From: Bradyrhizobium barranii subsp. barranii
GTDB taxonomy: Bacteria > Pseudomonadota > Alphaproteobacteria > Rhizobiales > Xanthobacteraceae
Direction of reading: 5' to 3'
Length of the DNA: 64,000 nt
Assembly: GCF_017565645.3 (NCBI RefSeq)
Contig: NZ_CP086136.1
Coordinates: forward strand, 4,943,501 to 5,007,500
Part shown: positions 18,937 to 27,212 of the stretch, piece by piece
Layout: every line of letters starts with the position of its first letter
How positions within the stretch are numbered: the stretch's first letter is position 1
Notes under the pieces: generated by a model
What the model saw: only the letters and a program-made list of their open reading frames with translations
The model's database searches: none
What the model was told of the DNA's origin: nothing
Translations under genes and position numbers: made by a program

Positions 18937-19349
18937 GATGGCATCCCTCAACTGAACGCGCCCGGTGGTTCCGGGCTTCTCGGTTTCGATGGCTTGGGTC
19001 GCAGTCGAATCGCGCCCGGTTCGACGGAACCCAGCCCCCGTTCGGGCTTCTCTTCAGCAGAAAAACGTAAAATGCATGTGAAGTGCGGAAGGCGTGCGTG
19101 TGACGGCGCGCAGTGTGGGTCTGCTTCCAAGCACGGACAGAGCCTGCAAGGCCACTTTCAGGCGCGGCGCGACCCATTTGAAAAGACTGGGATTTTCCGC
19201 TGAATGTTTCGTCGCCTGGCGCGTGACGAAACAATTCTCACAAAGACGAAACCATTTTCCGCTTTTGGCGCATCACGCGCGAAACGACGCATGGTTATCA
19301 GCTTCACAACGACGACGCACCGCCGGCCAAGGAATTGGGACACGAGATC
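18937..19349. other. gene-poor stretch
   Basis: No convincing coding frame is seen in these 413 bases. Short GC-rich inverted arms (GCGCGTGA at 19219 and TCACGCGC at 19273) flank an AT-richer 46-base stretch. It may be an interspersed repeat or the promoter of the small secreted-protein gene that follows. Confidence 0.3.
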
Positions 19350-19514
19350 ATGCGCACGCTCAGCTTCATCCTTGCCTTCGCTTTCGTGCTCGCCGGCTCT
19401 TCGTTCGCGGGGGCGCCGGACGGCAATCTCCCGGGTGTCGGCACCTTCCAGTACAGCGGCTCGCCGGTCACCACCACGGCGCCGCAGCCGATCGTGGTCG
19501 CTGCGCGTTTCTGA
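19350..19514 (+). CDS. small secreted protein, 54 residues
   Basis: The ATG at 19350 begins a classical signal peptide (MRTLSFILAFAFVLAGSSFA) followed by about 34 residues, GAPDGNLPGVGTFQYSGSP and a hydrophobic end, to TGA 19512-19514. No cysteine or known domain is present. The signal peptide and GC-rich third positions support coding. It is one of three consecutive small exported proteins here and could share a transcript with the gene at 19574, 59 bases downstream. Function unknown. Confidence 0.6.
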   Translation: MRTLSFILAFAFVLAGSSFAGAPDGNLPGVGTFQYSGSPVTTTAPQPIVVAARF

Positions 19515-19573
19515 TCGACAGCCAAGAAAATCAAAAGAAAAATCAAAAGAAAAACCAGCCGATAAAGGCCATC

Positions 19574-19939
19574 ATGATTGTCCGATTCTGCGCCGCAGCG
19601 TTCGTTTCGCTTCTGACGATCAGCGCTGCCCACGCGCAGGTTCGCGCTCCTTCGAGGCTACCGGATCCCCGCAGCGAGTTCATGCGTCAGTGTGCGCCGC
19701 GGATGCTCGGGCGCTGGGAGCATCCCGAGGAGGTCTGCGGCTGCCTGCATGATCACGCCGTTGCTGCCGTCGAGGACCGCGATCTGCGCGAGGCGCTGTT
19801 GCGCGGCATCAGCGAGACCGGCGTGCCAACGATCGAGACTGATTGGGTGCCCGCGTCCAAGCAGGGCGAGATCGGCTCGACCTTCACCAAGATCGCCAAA
19901 CCGACCTTGCAGTGCATGTTCGACCCGGCGAAGTCGTAA
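19574..19939 (+). CDS. small exported hypothetical protein
   Basis: The ATG at 19574 was chosen because it places a signal peptide (MIVRFCAAAFVSLLTISAAHA) at the N-terminus; the frame is open upstream without sense. The mature part is about 100 residues with four cysteines (RQCAPRM, EEVCGCLHDH, LQCMFD), which could pair in the periplasm. The pattern CxxxxL...C.C in a helical protein is typical of small uncharacterised rhizobial secreted proteins. No function is assigned. It converges on the next gene with a three-base gap. Confidence 0.7.
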   Translation: MIVRFCAAAFVSLLTISAAHAQVRAPSRLPDPRSEFMRQCAPRMLGRWEHPEEVCGCLHDHAVAAVEDRDLREALLRGISETGVPTIETDWVPASKQGEIGSTFTKIAKPTLQCMFDPAKS

Positions 19940-19942
19940 CCA

Positions 19943-20188
19943 TCACTTCGATTTCGGACCGAAGCGCGGAACGCAGGCGATGGTCCGCGCCACGCCCTTG
20001 TCGGTCATTCTCGCACCGCGCACTTCCTTGACCTGCCCGGCGGGGCAGGTTCCGTCATCCACTTGCACGCGCTGGCCGAGCTTGAGATCGGTGATGTCCT
20101 GTTCACGTCCGACAGTGACGGCATGCGCCGCCGTCGCGAGGGCGACCGAGATCAGCAGCGAGAGGCAGGTCGCGCGGCGCAGCAGCAT
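19943..20188 (-). CDS. small exported hypothetical protein
   Basis: From ATG 20188 the product is 81 residues; ATG 20206 is six codons upstream. The N-terminus is a clear signal peptide (MLLRRATCLSLLISVALATAAHA). The mature part has two cysteines (DGTCPAGQVKEV, RTIACVPRFG) and the phrase ITDLKLGQRVQVDDG. It resembles small rhizobial periplasmic proteins with a Cys pair, of unknown function. Convergent with the preceding gene. Confidence 0.7.
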   Translation of the reverse strand: MLLRRATCLSLLISVALATAAHAVTVGREQDITDLKLGQRVQVDDGTCPAGQVKEVRGARMTDKGVARTIACVPRFGPKSK

Positions 20189-20255
20189 GATGTGAGGTCC
20201 CGGCATCGATGCCGCAATGTAGGGAGCGGCAGGCGATTCTCATAGTGAACGTTCG

Positions 20256-21728
20256 TCACGCCCGCCGGGCCGATTTGCTCCTCGCGCGCAAGGCGCCACG
20301 CGACTCCAGCGCGAGCCGTTCGGCGGAGGCCACGAGTTGCGGAACCGCGTGGCCGGAAAATCCCAGCACGAACCCGGGCAGGGGACGCGCGCGCGAATAG
20401 GTGTCGGCCAGTAGCCAGCCTTCCGCGCCTGCCGCCTGCTTCGCCTGCGCCGCGACCGTAAGCTCGACCGACGGATCGAACCGGGCGACGAGGTGCAGTC
20501 CTTGCGACGGTACCGGCACCGACAGCGCGCCGTCGGATGCTGCTTCCAGCGTCTCAGCCAGCGCATCGCGCGCCTCGCGATAAAGCTTGCGCACGCGCTT
20601 CAGGTTGGCGGCGAACGCGCCGGAATTGAGCATGTCGGCCACAGCGCCCTCCATCAGCGTGCCGGGAAAGCGGTCGAGCGCAGCGCGCGTGGCCGTGACG
20701 TCCGCGATCAGGCGCTCGGGCAGCGCGCAATAGCCGATGCGCAGGCCCGGAAACAGCGTCTTGGCAAACGTGCCCATGTAGACCACGCGCTGGAGATGAT
20801 CGATGCCGGCAAGCGACATCAACGGCGCGCCGTCATAGCGGAACTCGCTGTCGTAATCGTCCTCCAGCACGAAGGCGCCGGCCTGCCTCGCCCAATCCAG
20901 CAGCTCCAGCCGTCGCGGCATCGACATCTGCACGCCCAGCGGAAACTGGTGGGACGGCGTCACATAGGCCGCGCGTGCGGACGAAGCGGCGGTGCGGCCC
21001 TTGGCGACAAATATCCCGTGCTCGTCGACGGGAACGGGCACGGCGCGATAGCCGCAATGCGAAATGGTGTTTCGCGCGGCGGGGTAACCCGGGTCCTCGC
21101 ACCAGACCTGGTCGTTGGGCTTCAGGATCGCGCTCAGCACGATGCGCAGCGCGTGCAGCGTGCCCGATGTCAGCATGATCTGATCGGGATCGCAGCGCAG
21201 TCCACGTGCCGACAGCAGATGATCGGCGATCGCCGCGCGCAGCTCGCGGCTGCCGCGCGGATCGCCATAGTGCAGATGCTCAGGTCCGAACGCGCGCATG
21301 CGCCGCCCGACGAAGGCACGGAAGCGCTGCAGCGCGCGCTCGTCGATATGGGTGCAGCCGAGCGAGAATGCGCCCTGTCGCGGCGCTTCGACCACGGTCT
21401 TCGGCTTCTTCGGTTCGGCGGCGCGCGCCGGTATCCGCGCTGCAACGAAGGTGCCGGAGCCGACGGTCGCAGCGGCAAAGCCGTCAGCGATCAGCCGTTC
21501 ATAGGCAGTGACGACGGCGTTGCGGCGGAAGCCGGTCTGCTTGGCCAGTGTCCGCGACGGCGGCAGCGGCTCACCGGGTTTGACCAGGCCGCCGACAATC
21601 ATCTCGCACAGCGCCTGGTACAGCCGGTGCGCCGACGACGCGCCCGCGGTGATGTGCGGGCCGGTGAGGTCGAGGGGCAACTCCGCCTTGGCCGGCGAGG
21701 GGACTAAATTGGTCGGAATTTTTCGCAT
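20256..21728 (-). CDS. MocR/PdxR-type GntR-family regulator with aminotransferase-like domain
   Basis: The ATG at 21728 gives 490 residues. The N-terminal winged helix (about 25-95) is GntR type: LYQALCEMIVGGLVKPGEPLPPSRTLAKQTGFRRNAVVTAYERL. After a linker, residues about 120-480 form a fold-type I aminotransferase-like domain. The PLP-binding region shows YVTPSHQFPLGVQMSMPRR, DYDSEFRYDG and YMGTFAKTLFPGLRIGY, the last containing the Schiff-base lysine. MocR regulators sense PLP or amino-compound adducts and usually act on a divergent gene. Here that gene is an FMN-binding PNPOx-like protein starting 75 bases away, so a PLP-linked or detoxification role is likely. The intergenic region must hold the operator. 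Confidence 0.87.
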   Translation of the reverse strand: MRKIPTNLVPSPAKAELPLDLTGPHITAGASSAHRLYQALCEMIVGGLVKPGEPLPPSRTLAKQTGFRRNAVVTAYERLIADGFAAATVGSGTFVAARIPARAAEPKKPKTVVEAPRQGAFSLGCTHIDERALQRFRAFVGRRMRAFGPEHLHYGDPRGSRELRAAIADHLLSARGLRCDPDQIMLTSGTLHALRIVLSAILKPNDQVWCEDPGYPAARNTISHCGYRAVPVPVDEHGIFVAKGRTAASSARAAYVTPSHQFPLGVQMSMPRRLELLDWARQAGAFVLEDDYDSEFRYDGAPLMSLAGIDHLQRVVYMGTFAKTLFPGLRIGYCALPERLIADVTATRAALDRFPGTLMEGAVADMLNSGAFAANLKRVRKLYREARDALAETLEAASDGALSVPVPSQGLHLVARFDPSVELTVAAQAKQAAGAEGWLLADTYSRARPLPGFVLGFSGHAVPQLVASAERLALESRGALRARSKSARRA

Positions 21729-21803
21729 GGAATTGGCACTATCGCAGACCAAATCCGCGGCTACAACTCTCCTGGAATTGTTCCAAGCCCGACAGGAGCG
21801 GCC

Positions 21804-22529
21804 GTGAGCCAGACTGAAAGCCAGAATTCCTATCCGACGTCAGCGCGCAATCAGGTGAAGCGCCGTCACGACCGCGGCTTCTACGACCACGACACGGTTC
21901 ACCGCATCCTGGATTCCTCGATGCTCTGTCACGTCTCCTATGTCATCGACGGCCAGCCCTATTGCACGCCGACCTTCTTCTGGCGCGAGGGGACAAAACT
22001 CTATTGGCACGGCTCGAGCGCGAGCCGCATGCTGCGCAACCAGACCAGGGGCGAGTGCGTCTGCCTCACGGTCGCCCATCTCGACAGCCTCGTGCTGGCG
22101 CGCTGCGGCTTCAACCATTCCGCCGACTACCGCGCCGTGATGGCATTCGGCACCGCCTATCTCGTCACCGACCCCGAGGAGAAGGAGCGGGCGGTGATCG
22201 CCATGGTCGATCGCTTCTTCCCGGACCGCACCGCGAGCCTGCGTCAGAGCAGCGCGCAGGAGATCAAGGCGACCTCCTTCATCGCGATGGAGATCGAGGA
22301 AGCCTCGGCCAAAGTCCGCGCCAAGGGTGTCGCCGATGACGACGAGGACTACGAATTGCCGATCTATGCCGAGCGCATCCCCGTGCGCACCGTCTTGGGC
22401 GCGCCGGAGCCGTGCCCGCGCCTGCTGGATGGTGTAACCCGGCCTGCGACGCTGAATGGCTATTCGGAAGGCCGGCTGCTCGAAGATGCATTGCGGGATG
22501 CTTATTTTGTGGAGTACCCGAACGGCTGA
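21804..22529 (+). CDS. pyridoxamine 5'-phosphate oxidase-like FMN-binding protein
   Basis: A GTG start at 21804 with the ribosome site AGGAG gives 241 residues. The split-barrel domain shows RGFYDHDTVHRILDSSMLCHVSYVIDGQPYCTPTFFWREGTKLYWHGSSASRM, the pattern of the PNPOx-like/Nim family that binds FMN at a dimer interface. Residues AHLDSLVLARCGFNHSADYRAVMAFGTAYLV complete the barrel. The C-terminal 80 residues are less conserved. The enzyme probably reduces or binds a small substrate; true PdxH activity is not expected from this subfamily. Its start is 75 bases from the divergent MocR regulator, which is the likely controller. Confidence 0.83.
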   Translation: MSQTESQNSYPTSARNQVKRRHDRGFYDHDTVHRILDSSMLCHVSYVIDGQPYCTPTFFWREGTKLYWHGSSASRMLRNQTRGECVCLTVAHLDSLVLARCGFNHSADYRAVMAFGTAYLVTDPEEKERAVIAMVDRFFPDRTASLRQSSAQEIKATSFIAMEIEEASAKVRAKGVADDDEDYELPIYAERIPVRTVLGAPEPCPRLLDGVTRPATLNGYSEGRLLEDALRDAYFVEYPNG

Positions 22530-22581
22530 AATCGGCTAGCTTGCGCGCACCATTGACCAATTGGATGCCTGGAGTTGCCCG

Positions 22582-23859
22582 ATGAATGCCGAAACGCAGC
22601 AGAGGATTCTTGACGCCGTCGATGTCGGCTTCGAAGCCCAGCTTGCGACCACAAGCGATTTCGTTGCGATCCCTTCGACCCGCGGGGCCGAGGGGCCGTG
22701 CCAGGACATGATCGGCGACCTCCTGCGCGAGCGCGGCTACGAGGTCGACGACTGGCACATCGATGTCGATGACCTCAAGGATCTGCGTGGTTTCGGTCCG
22801 ATCGAGCACGATTTCTCCAAGGCGCGCACGGTAGTGGGCACCTACCGCCCGCAAACGAACGGCGGCAAATCGCTGATTCTCCAGGGGCACTGCGACGTGG
22901 TGCCCGCGGGGCCGCTGGAACTGTGGGACACGCCGCCATTCTCGCCCGTCATCAAGGACGGCAAGATGTTCGGCCGCGGCGCCTGCGACATGAAGTCGGG
23001 CACGATCGGCGCGCTCTACGCGCTGGACGCGATCAAGGCGGCGGGTTTCAAGCCGACGGCGCGGATCCACTTCCAGTCCGTGATCGAGGAGGAGAGCACC
23101 GGCGTCGGCGCGCTCTCGACATTGCAGCGCGGCTATCGTGCCGACGCCTGCTTCATCCCGGAGCCGACCGGCGGCAAGATGGTGCGCTCGCAGGTCGGCG
23201 TGATCTGGTTTCGCCTGCGCGTGAAGGGCCATCCGACCCACGTTGCCTTCGCCGGCTCCGGCGCCAACGCAATCATGGCGGCCTATCATTTGATCCAGGC
23301 GCTGCAGAAACTCGAGATCGAATGGAACGAGCGCGCGAAAGCTGATCGGCACTTCAAGACGCTGAACCATCCCATCAACTTCAACCCCGGCATCATCAAG
23401 GGCGGCGACTGGGCCTCCAGCGTGCCGGCATGGTGCGACGTCGATTGCCGTATCGCGGTCCTGCCGGGCTGGTCGATCGCCGATCACCAGAAGGAGATCA
23501 TGGCCTGCGTTGCGGCTGCTGCGCGCAACCACCGCTTCCTTGCCAACAATCCGCCGGAGGTCGAATGGTCGGGTTTCCTGTCGGAGGGGTATGAACTGAC
23601 CGACGCCGCGGCGCCCGAGGCCGCGTTCGGCAAGGCCTTCAACACCGTCTATGGCGGCGAAATCCAAGACCTCGTCTTCACCGCGCTCACCGACACCCGC
23701 TTCTACGGTCTCAATCACGGTATCCCCAGCCTCTGCTTCGGCGCGAGCGGCGGCGAGATGCACGGCTTCAACGAATTCGTCGACCTGGAGTCGCTGAAGA
23801 AGTCGACCAAGGCGATGGCCCTGTTCATCGCGGATTGGTGCGGGGTGGAGAAGGCGTAG
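22582..23859 (+). CDS. M20 family metallopeptidase / deacylase (ArgE-DapE type)
   Basis: The ATG at 22582 (GGAG, seven-base spacing) gives 425 residues. Metal-site motifs are ILQGHCDVVPAG (His and catalytic Asp), FGRGACDMKSG (bridging Asp), VIEEESTGVGAL (catalytic base Glu and metal Glu), FIPEPTGG, and a C-terminal HGFNEFV-type histidine. A dimerisation lid domain sits in the middle (VGVIWFRLRVKGHPTHVAFAGSGANAIMAAYHLI). The family removes N-acyl groups from amino acids such as N-acetylornithine or N-succinyl-diaminopimelate. The exact substrate is unknown, and with no arg or dap gene nearby it is likelier an accessory deacylase than the pathway enzyme. It may be co-transcribed with the upstream FMN protein (52-base gap). 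Confidence 0.87.
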   Translation: MNAETQQRILDAVDVGFEAQLATTSDFVAIPSTRGAEGPCQDMIGDLLRERGYEVDDWHIDVDDLKDLRGFGPIEHDFSKARTVVGTYRPQTNGGKSLILQGHCDVVPAGPLELWDTPPFSPVIKDGKMFGRGACDMKSGTIGALYALDAIKAAGFKPTARIHFQSVIEEESTGVGALSTLQRGYRADACFIPEPTGGKMVRSQVGVIWFRLRVKGHPTHVAFAGSGANAIMAAYHLIQALQKLEIEWNERAKADRHFKTLNHPINFNPGIIKGGDWASSVPAWCDVDCRIAVLPGWSIADHQKEIMACVAAAARNHRFLANNPPEVEWSGFLSEGYELTDAAAPEAAFGKAFNTVYGGEIQDLVFTALTDTRFYGLNHGIPSLCFGASGGEMHGFNEFVDLESLKKSTKAMALFIADWCGVEKA

Positions 23860-23871
23860 CGGTCGAGATCT

Positions 23872-23999
23872 CGTAGGGTGGGCAAAGGCGCTCTTGCTCT
23901 GTGCCCACCATCTCTCTTCGATCTTGCACGAAAGGGTGGGCACGCTTCCGCCTTCGCTCTTCGAGCTACGGCGGACAAGTCGCTTGGCCCACCCTACGG
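23872..23999. repeat. REP-type element with GTAGGGTGG ends
   Basis: The block starts CGTAGGGTGGGCAAAGGCG and ends with the inverted GGCCCACCCTACG, with two further GTGGGC/GCCCAC pairs inside. The GTAGGGTGG head matches that of the REPs around the RAYT gene 20 kb away, while the loops differ. Confidence 0.7.
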
Positions 24000-24134
24000 C
24001 ATCTCGGCCGGGGCGCCCGCTGCCCGAAACACGGGCGCGTTCAAATGCTTTAAGCTTAAAAGAAAGACTAGGACGCCGTCCTGACTGGTGGCAGACTGGC
24101 GCCCAGTTCGACGGCCGAATCCTAGGGTGTCACG

Positions 24135-24944
24135 ATGCGCGATTGGGATGATGCTTATGCCAATTCGGCCCATATCCCGGGCTCGGACAAGATGCCGGCC
24201 CAATGGGCGGAGCGGGCGGCGGCTTACCGCACCGGACTGAAAGACTTCCGTTCGGACGTCGCCTACGGGCCGCGCGAGCGCCAGCGTCTCGACCTGATCC
24301 TGCCAGACGGCGACAGCAAGGGCCTCGTCGTCTTCGTGCACGGCGGCTACTGGATGCGCTTTGACAAGTCGACCTGGACCGATCTTGCCGAAGGCGCGCG
24401 GCATCACGGCTGGACTGTGGCGCTGCCGAGCTACACGCTGACGCCGGCCGCCCGCATCTCCGACATCACCGCAGAGATCACCGCCGCGATCACCAAGGCG
24501 GCCTCGCTCGTCTCCGGGCCGATCCGGCTCGCCGGCCATTCCGCCGGCGGCCATCTCGTCACGCGCATGCTGTGCAACGATAGCCGGCTCGAGCCCGCCG
24601 TCTACAACCGCATCGCCGGCACGCTCTCGATCAGCGGGCTGCATGATCTGCGACCGCTGCTCAAGACGAAGATGAACGACACGCTACGCATGACCATGGA
24701 GGAGGCGACGCTTGAAAGCGCGGCGCTGCACCTGCCGCGGGGACATTCGCCGGTCACGGCGTGGGTCGGCGGCGGCGAACGGCCCGAATTCATGCGTCAG
24801 TCCGATCTGATCGCCAATGTCTGGACCGGCTTCGACGTGCCGACGCGCCTCGTCGTCGATCCCGGGCTCAACCATTTTACGGTGGTCGACGGACTGAAGG
24901 ATCCGTCGTCCCCGATCACCGCGCGCCTGATCGGCCTCGACTGA
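24135..24944 (+). CDS. alpha/beta hydrolase, probable N-formylkynurenine formamidase
   Basis: The 269-residue protein is a serine hydrolase of the AFMID/carboxylesterase-like group. The oxyanion-hole motif is VVFVHGGYWMRFDKS, the nucleophile elbow is LAGHSAGGH, and the C-terminal acid and histidine fall in LVVDPGLNHFTVVDGL. It is the first gene of a three-gene operon followed by tryptophan dioxygenase (33-base gap) and kynureninase. The position fits the missing step, hydrolysis of N-formylkynurenine to kynurenine plus formate. The usual bacterial enzyme KynB is a metal-dependent cyclase-fold protein, so this would be the animal/yeast-like type. The specificity is inferred from the operon. 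Confidence 0.78.
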   Translation: MRDWDDAYANSAHIPGSDKMPAQWAERAAAYRTGLKDFRSDVAYGPRERQRLDLILPDGDSKGLVVFVHGGYWMRFDKSTWTDLAEGARHHGWTVALPSYTLTPAARISDITAEITAAITKAASLVSGPIRLAGHSAGGHLVTRMLCNDSRLEPAVYNRIAGTLSISGLHDLRPLLKTKMNDTLRMTMEEATLESAALHLPRGHSPVTAWVGGGERPEFMRQSDLIANVWTGFDVPTRLVVDPGLNHFTVVDGLKDPSSPITARLIGLD

Positions 24945-24977
24945 CGCGGCGAGGATCGATCGATCGAAGGGCCTGCC

Positions 24978-25817
24978 ATGACGTCCAACGATTACGATCC
25001 CACGAGCGAAGGTGCCGAGACCGATTTCGCCCGGCGTATGTCCTACGGCGACTATCTGGCGCTGGATGCGATCCTCGGCGCGCAGCATCCGCTCTCGGAA
25101 GCCCATGACGAGATGCTGTTCATCATCCAGCATCAGACCACGGAGCTGTGGATGCGGCTTGCGATCCACGAGCTCAGCGCCGCGCGCAGCGCTATTGCCA
25201 GGGACGAAGTGCAGCCCGCGATGAAGATGCTGGCGCGGATGTCGCGCATCTTCGAGCAGCTCAACGGCGCCTGGGACGTGCTGCGCACCATGACTCCCAG
25301 CGAGTATACGCGTTTCCGCTCGCAGCTTGGCCAGTCCTCGGGCTTCCAGTCGCGTCAGTACCGGCTGATCGAATTTCTGGTCGGCAACCGCAACCACGCC
25401 ATGCTCAAGCCGCACGCGCACGATGTGGAAACGACCAGGCTGCTCGAGGGCGAGCTTGCCACGCCGAGCCTGTACGACGAGGTGCTGCGGCTTGCCGACC
25501 GCAACGGGCTCAAGATGCCCGCGTCCGTGCTGGCGCGCGACGTTCGCGAGACCCACAGCTTCAACGAGGGCGTGCTTCAGGCCTGGCGGATCGTCTACGA
25601 AGCGCCGGAGACGCATTGGATGCTCTACGAGCTTGCAGAGAAGCTGGTCGATTTCGAGGACTACTTCCGGCGCTGGCGCTTCAACCATGTCACGACGGTC
25701 GAGCGCGTTATCGGCTTCAAGCGCGGCACCGGCGGTACCGGTGGCGTCAGCTATCTCAAGCGCATGCTGGAGGTGGAGCTGTTCCCCGAGCTCTGGCGCG
25801 TCCGCACGATTCTGTAG
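24978..25817 (+). CDS. kynA: tryptophan 2,3-dioxygenase
   Basis: The 279-residue product is the normal bacterial length. Diagnostic stretches are [41 protein letters not shown], with the substrate-contact histidine, [42 protein letters not shown], and [29 protein letters not shown], with the heme-ligating His and the substrate loop. It is a heme enzyme that opens the indole ring of L-tryptophan to N-formylkynurenine. It lies between the formamidase and kynU, seven bases before the latter. Confidence 0.96.
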   Translation: MTSNDYDPTSEGAETDFARRMSYGDYLALDAILGAQHPLSEAHDEMLFIIQHQTTELWMRLAIHELSAARSAIARDEVQPAMKMLARMSRIFEQLNGAWDVLRTMTPSEYTRFRSQLGQSSGFQSRQYRLIEFLVGNRNHAMLKPHAHDVETTRLLEGELATPSLYDEVLRLADRNGLKMPASVLARDVRETHSFNEGVLQAWRIVYEAPETHWMLYELAEKLVDFEDYFRRWRFNHVTTVERVIGFKRGTGGTGGVSYLKRMLEVELFPELWRVRTIL

Positions 25818-25824
25818 AGATCCC

Positions 25825-27027
25825 ATGACCAAGCTTCGCGTCTATGACGACACCAGGGCCTTGTTCCATTTGCCTGAGGGCGTGATCTATCTCGACGGCA
25901 ATTCGCTCGGCGCGCTGCCGCTGGGCGTTGCCGAGCGCGTCGGCAACGTCATCACGGCCGAGTGGGGCAACGAGCTGATCCGCGCCTGGAACACGGCTGG
26001 CTGGTATGCCCAGCCGCGCCATGTCGGCGATCGCATCGCGCGATTGGTCGGTGCGGAAGCCGGCTCCGTGATGGTCGGAGACACGCTGTCGCTCAAGGTC
26101 TACCAGGCACTCGCCGCCGCGCTCGACATGAACGCATCGCGCAAGGTGGTGCTATCGGACACCGGAAACTTTCCGACCGATCTCTACATGGCCGAGGGCC
26201 TGATCGCGACGCTCGGCCGCGGCCATCAATTGCGCCTGGTGGCGCCGGAGGAGATCGAGGCCGCGTTGTCGAAGGAGATCGCTGTCCTCTACATCACCGA
26301 GGTCGACTATCGCACCGGCCGCCGCCACGACATGGCGAAGCTGACGGCGAGAGCGCATGCACTCGGCATCGTCACGGTCTGGGATCTCGCCCATTCCGCC
26401 GGCGCGCTGCCGGTCGATCTCGCTGGCTGCGGCGCCGATTTCGCCGCCGGCTGCACCTACAAATACATCAACGCCGGCCCCGGGGCGCCGGCCTTCCTCT
26501 ACGTCGCCCCGCGCCACGCCGACGGCGTGCGCGCCGCGCTGTCGGGGTGGATGGGTCACGCAAAGCCGTTTGCGTTCGAGCTTGGCTACGCGGCGGCCGG
26601 CGGCGTCGAGCGCATGCGCGTCGGCACTCCGCCGGTGCTCGCAATGGCGGCGCTGGAGGCCTCGCTCAACATCTGGGACAGGGTCGACATTCGTGAGGTT
26701 CGTGCGCGCTCGCTGGCACTCGGCGATCTCCTGATCGCCGAGGTCGAACGCCGCTGCCCCGAGCTCAAGCTCGTCACCCCGCGCGCGCACGAGCACCGCG
26801 GCTCACAAGTCTCCTTCGCCTTCGACGGCGGCTACGCCGCCATGCAGGCCCTGATCGCCCGTGGCCTCATCGGCGATTTCCGCGCGCCTGACATCATGAG
26901 GTTCGGGATTACACCGCTCTACATTGGGGAGAGCGAGATCATGCGAGCAGCCGAGATCATCGAGGAGGTGATTGCAGGCGAGGTCTGGCGTCGGCCGGAA
27001 TATCAGGTCGTGAACGCGGTGACCTGA
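25825..27027 (+). CDS. kynU: kynureninase
   Basis: The ATG at 25825, seven bases after kynA, gives 400 residues. The fold-type I PLP enzyme shows YLDGNSLGALP at the N-terminus, VVLSDTGNFPTDLYMAEGL, VWDLAHSAGALPVDL with the PLP-contact Asp, and TYKYINAGPGAPAF with the Schiff-base Lys213. GWMGHAKPFAFELGYAAAGGVERMRVGTPPVLAMAAL completes the site. It cleaves kynurenine to anthranilate and alanine. Together the operon turns tryptophan into anthranilate, and no anthranilate-degrading genes follow within the window. An earlier in-frame start inside kynA is rejected because it would overlap 130 codons of that gene. Confidence 0.96.
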   Translation: MTKLRVYDDTRALFHLPEGVIYLDGNSLGALPLGVAERVGNVITAEWGNELIRAWNTAGWYAQPRHVGDRIARLVGAEAGSVMVGDTLSLKVYQALAAALDMNASRKVVLSDTGNFPTDLYMAEGLIATLGRGHQLRLVAPEEIEAALSKEIAVLYITEVDYRTGRRHDMAKLTARAHALGIVTVWDLAHSAGALPVDLAGCGADFAAGCTYKYINAGPGAPAFLYVAPRHADGVRAALSGWMGHAKPFAFELGYAAAGGVERMRVGTPPVLAMAALEASLNIWDRVDIREVRARSLALGDLLIAEVERRCPELKLVTPRAHEHRGSQVSFAFDGGYAAMQALIARGLIGDFRAPDIMRFGITPLYIGESEIMRAAEIIEEVIAGEVWRRPEYQVVNAVT

Positions 27028-27040
27028 AGAAGGTCTCGTG

Positions 27041-27196
27041 CCCCGGACGCGGCGCAGCGCCCCCCCCCCGGCGATGCGAAGCATCGTCCGGTGCGGTGCG
27101 CCGCAGAGCCGGGGCCCACGCTGCGCTGAACTCCGTATCGAGATGGGTCCCGGCTCTGCGCAGCAACGCTGACGCGTTGCAGCGCGTCCGAGACAC
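27041..27196. repeat. long interspersed palindromic repeat, copy 2, with an 11-C tract
   Basis: This is a longer version of the element at 6827-6955: the same ends (CCCCGGACGCGGCGCAGCG and TTGCAGCGCGTCCGAGACAC) and the same core GAGCCGGGGCCCACG / GGGTCCCGGCTCTGCGCAGC. It adds a GCGATGCGAAGCATCGTC hairpin and a run of eleven C from 27060, likely length-variable. Confidence 0.75.
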
Positions 27197-27212
27197 GAAA
27201 GCTGCGATCAAG

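Noticed and set aside
22279..23943. Minus-strand frame opposite the M20 deacylase
   Set aside because: It is antisense to a clear M20 enzyme and shows no motif.
24135..24944. Classical KynB cyclase-type formamidase
   Set aside because: The metal-binding HxGTHxDxPxH pattern of that family is absent; the protein has a serine-hydrolase catalytic set instead.
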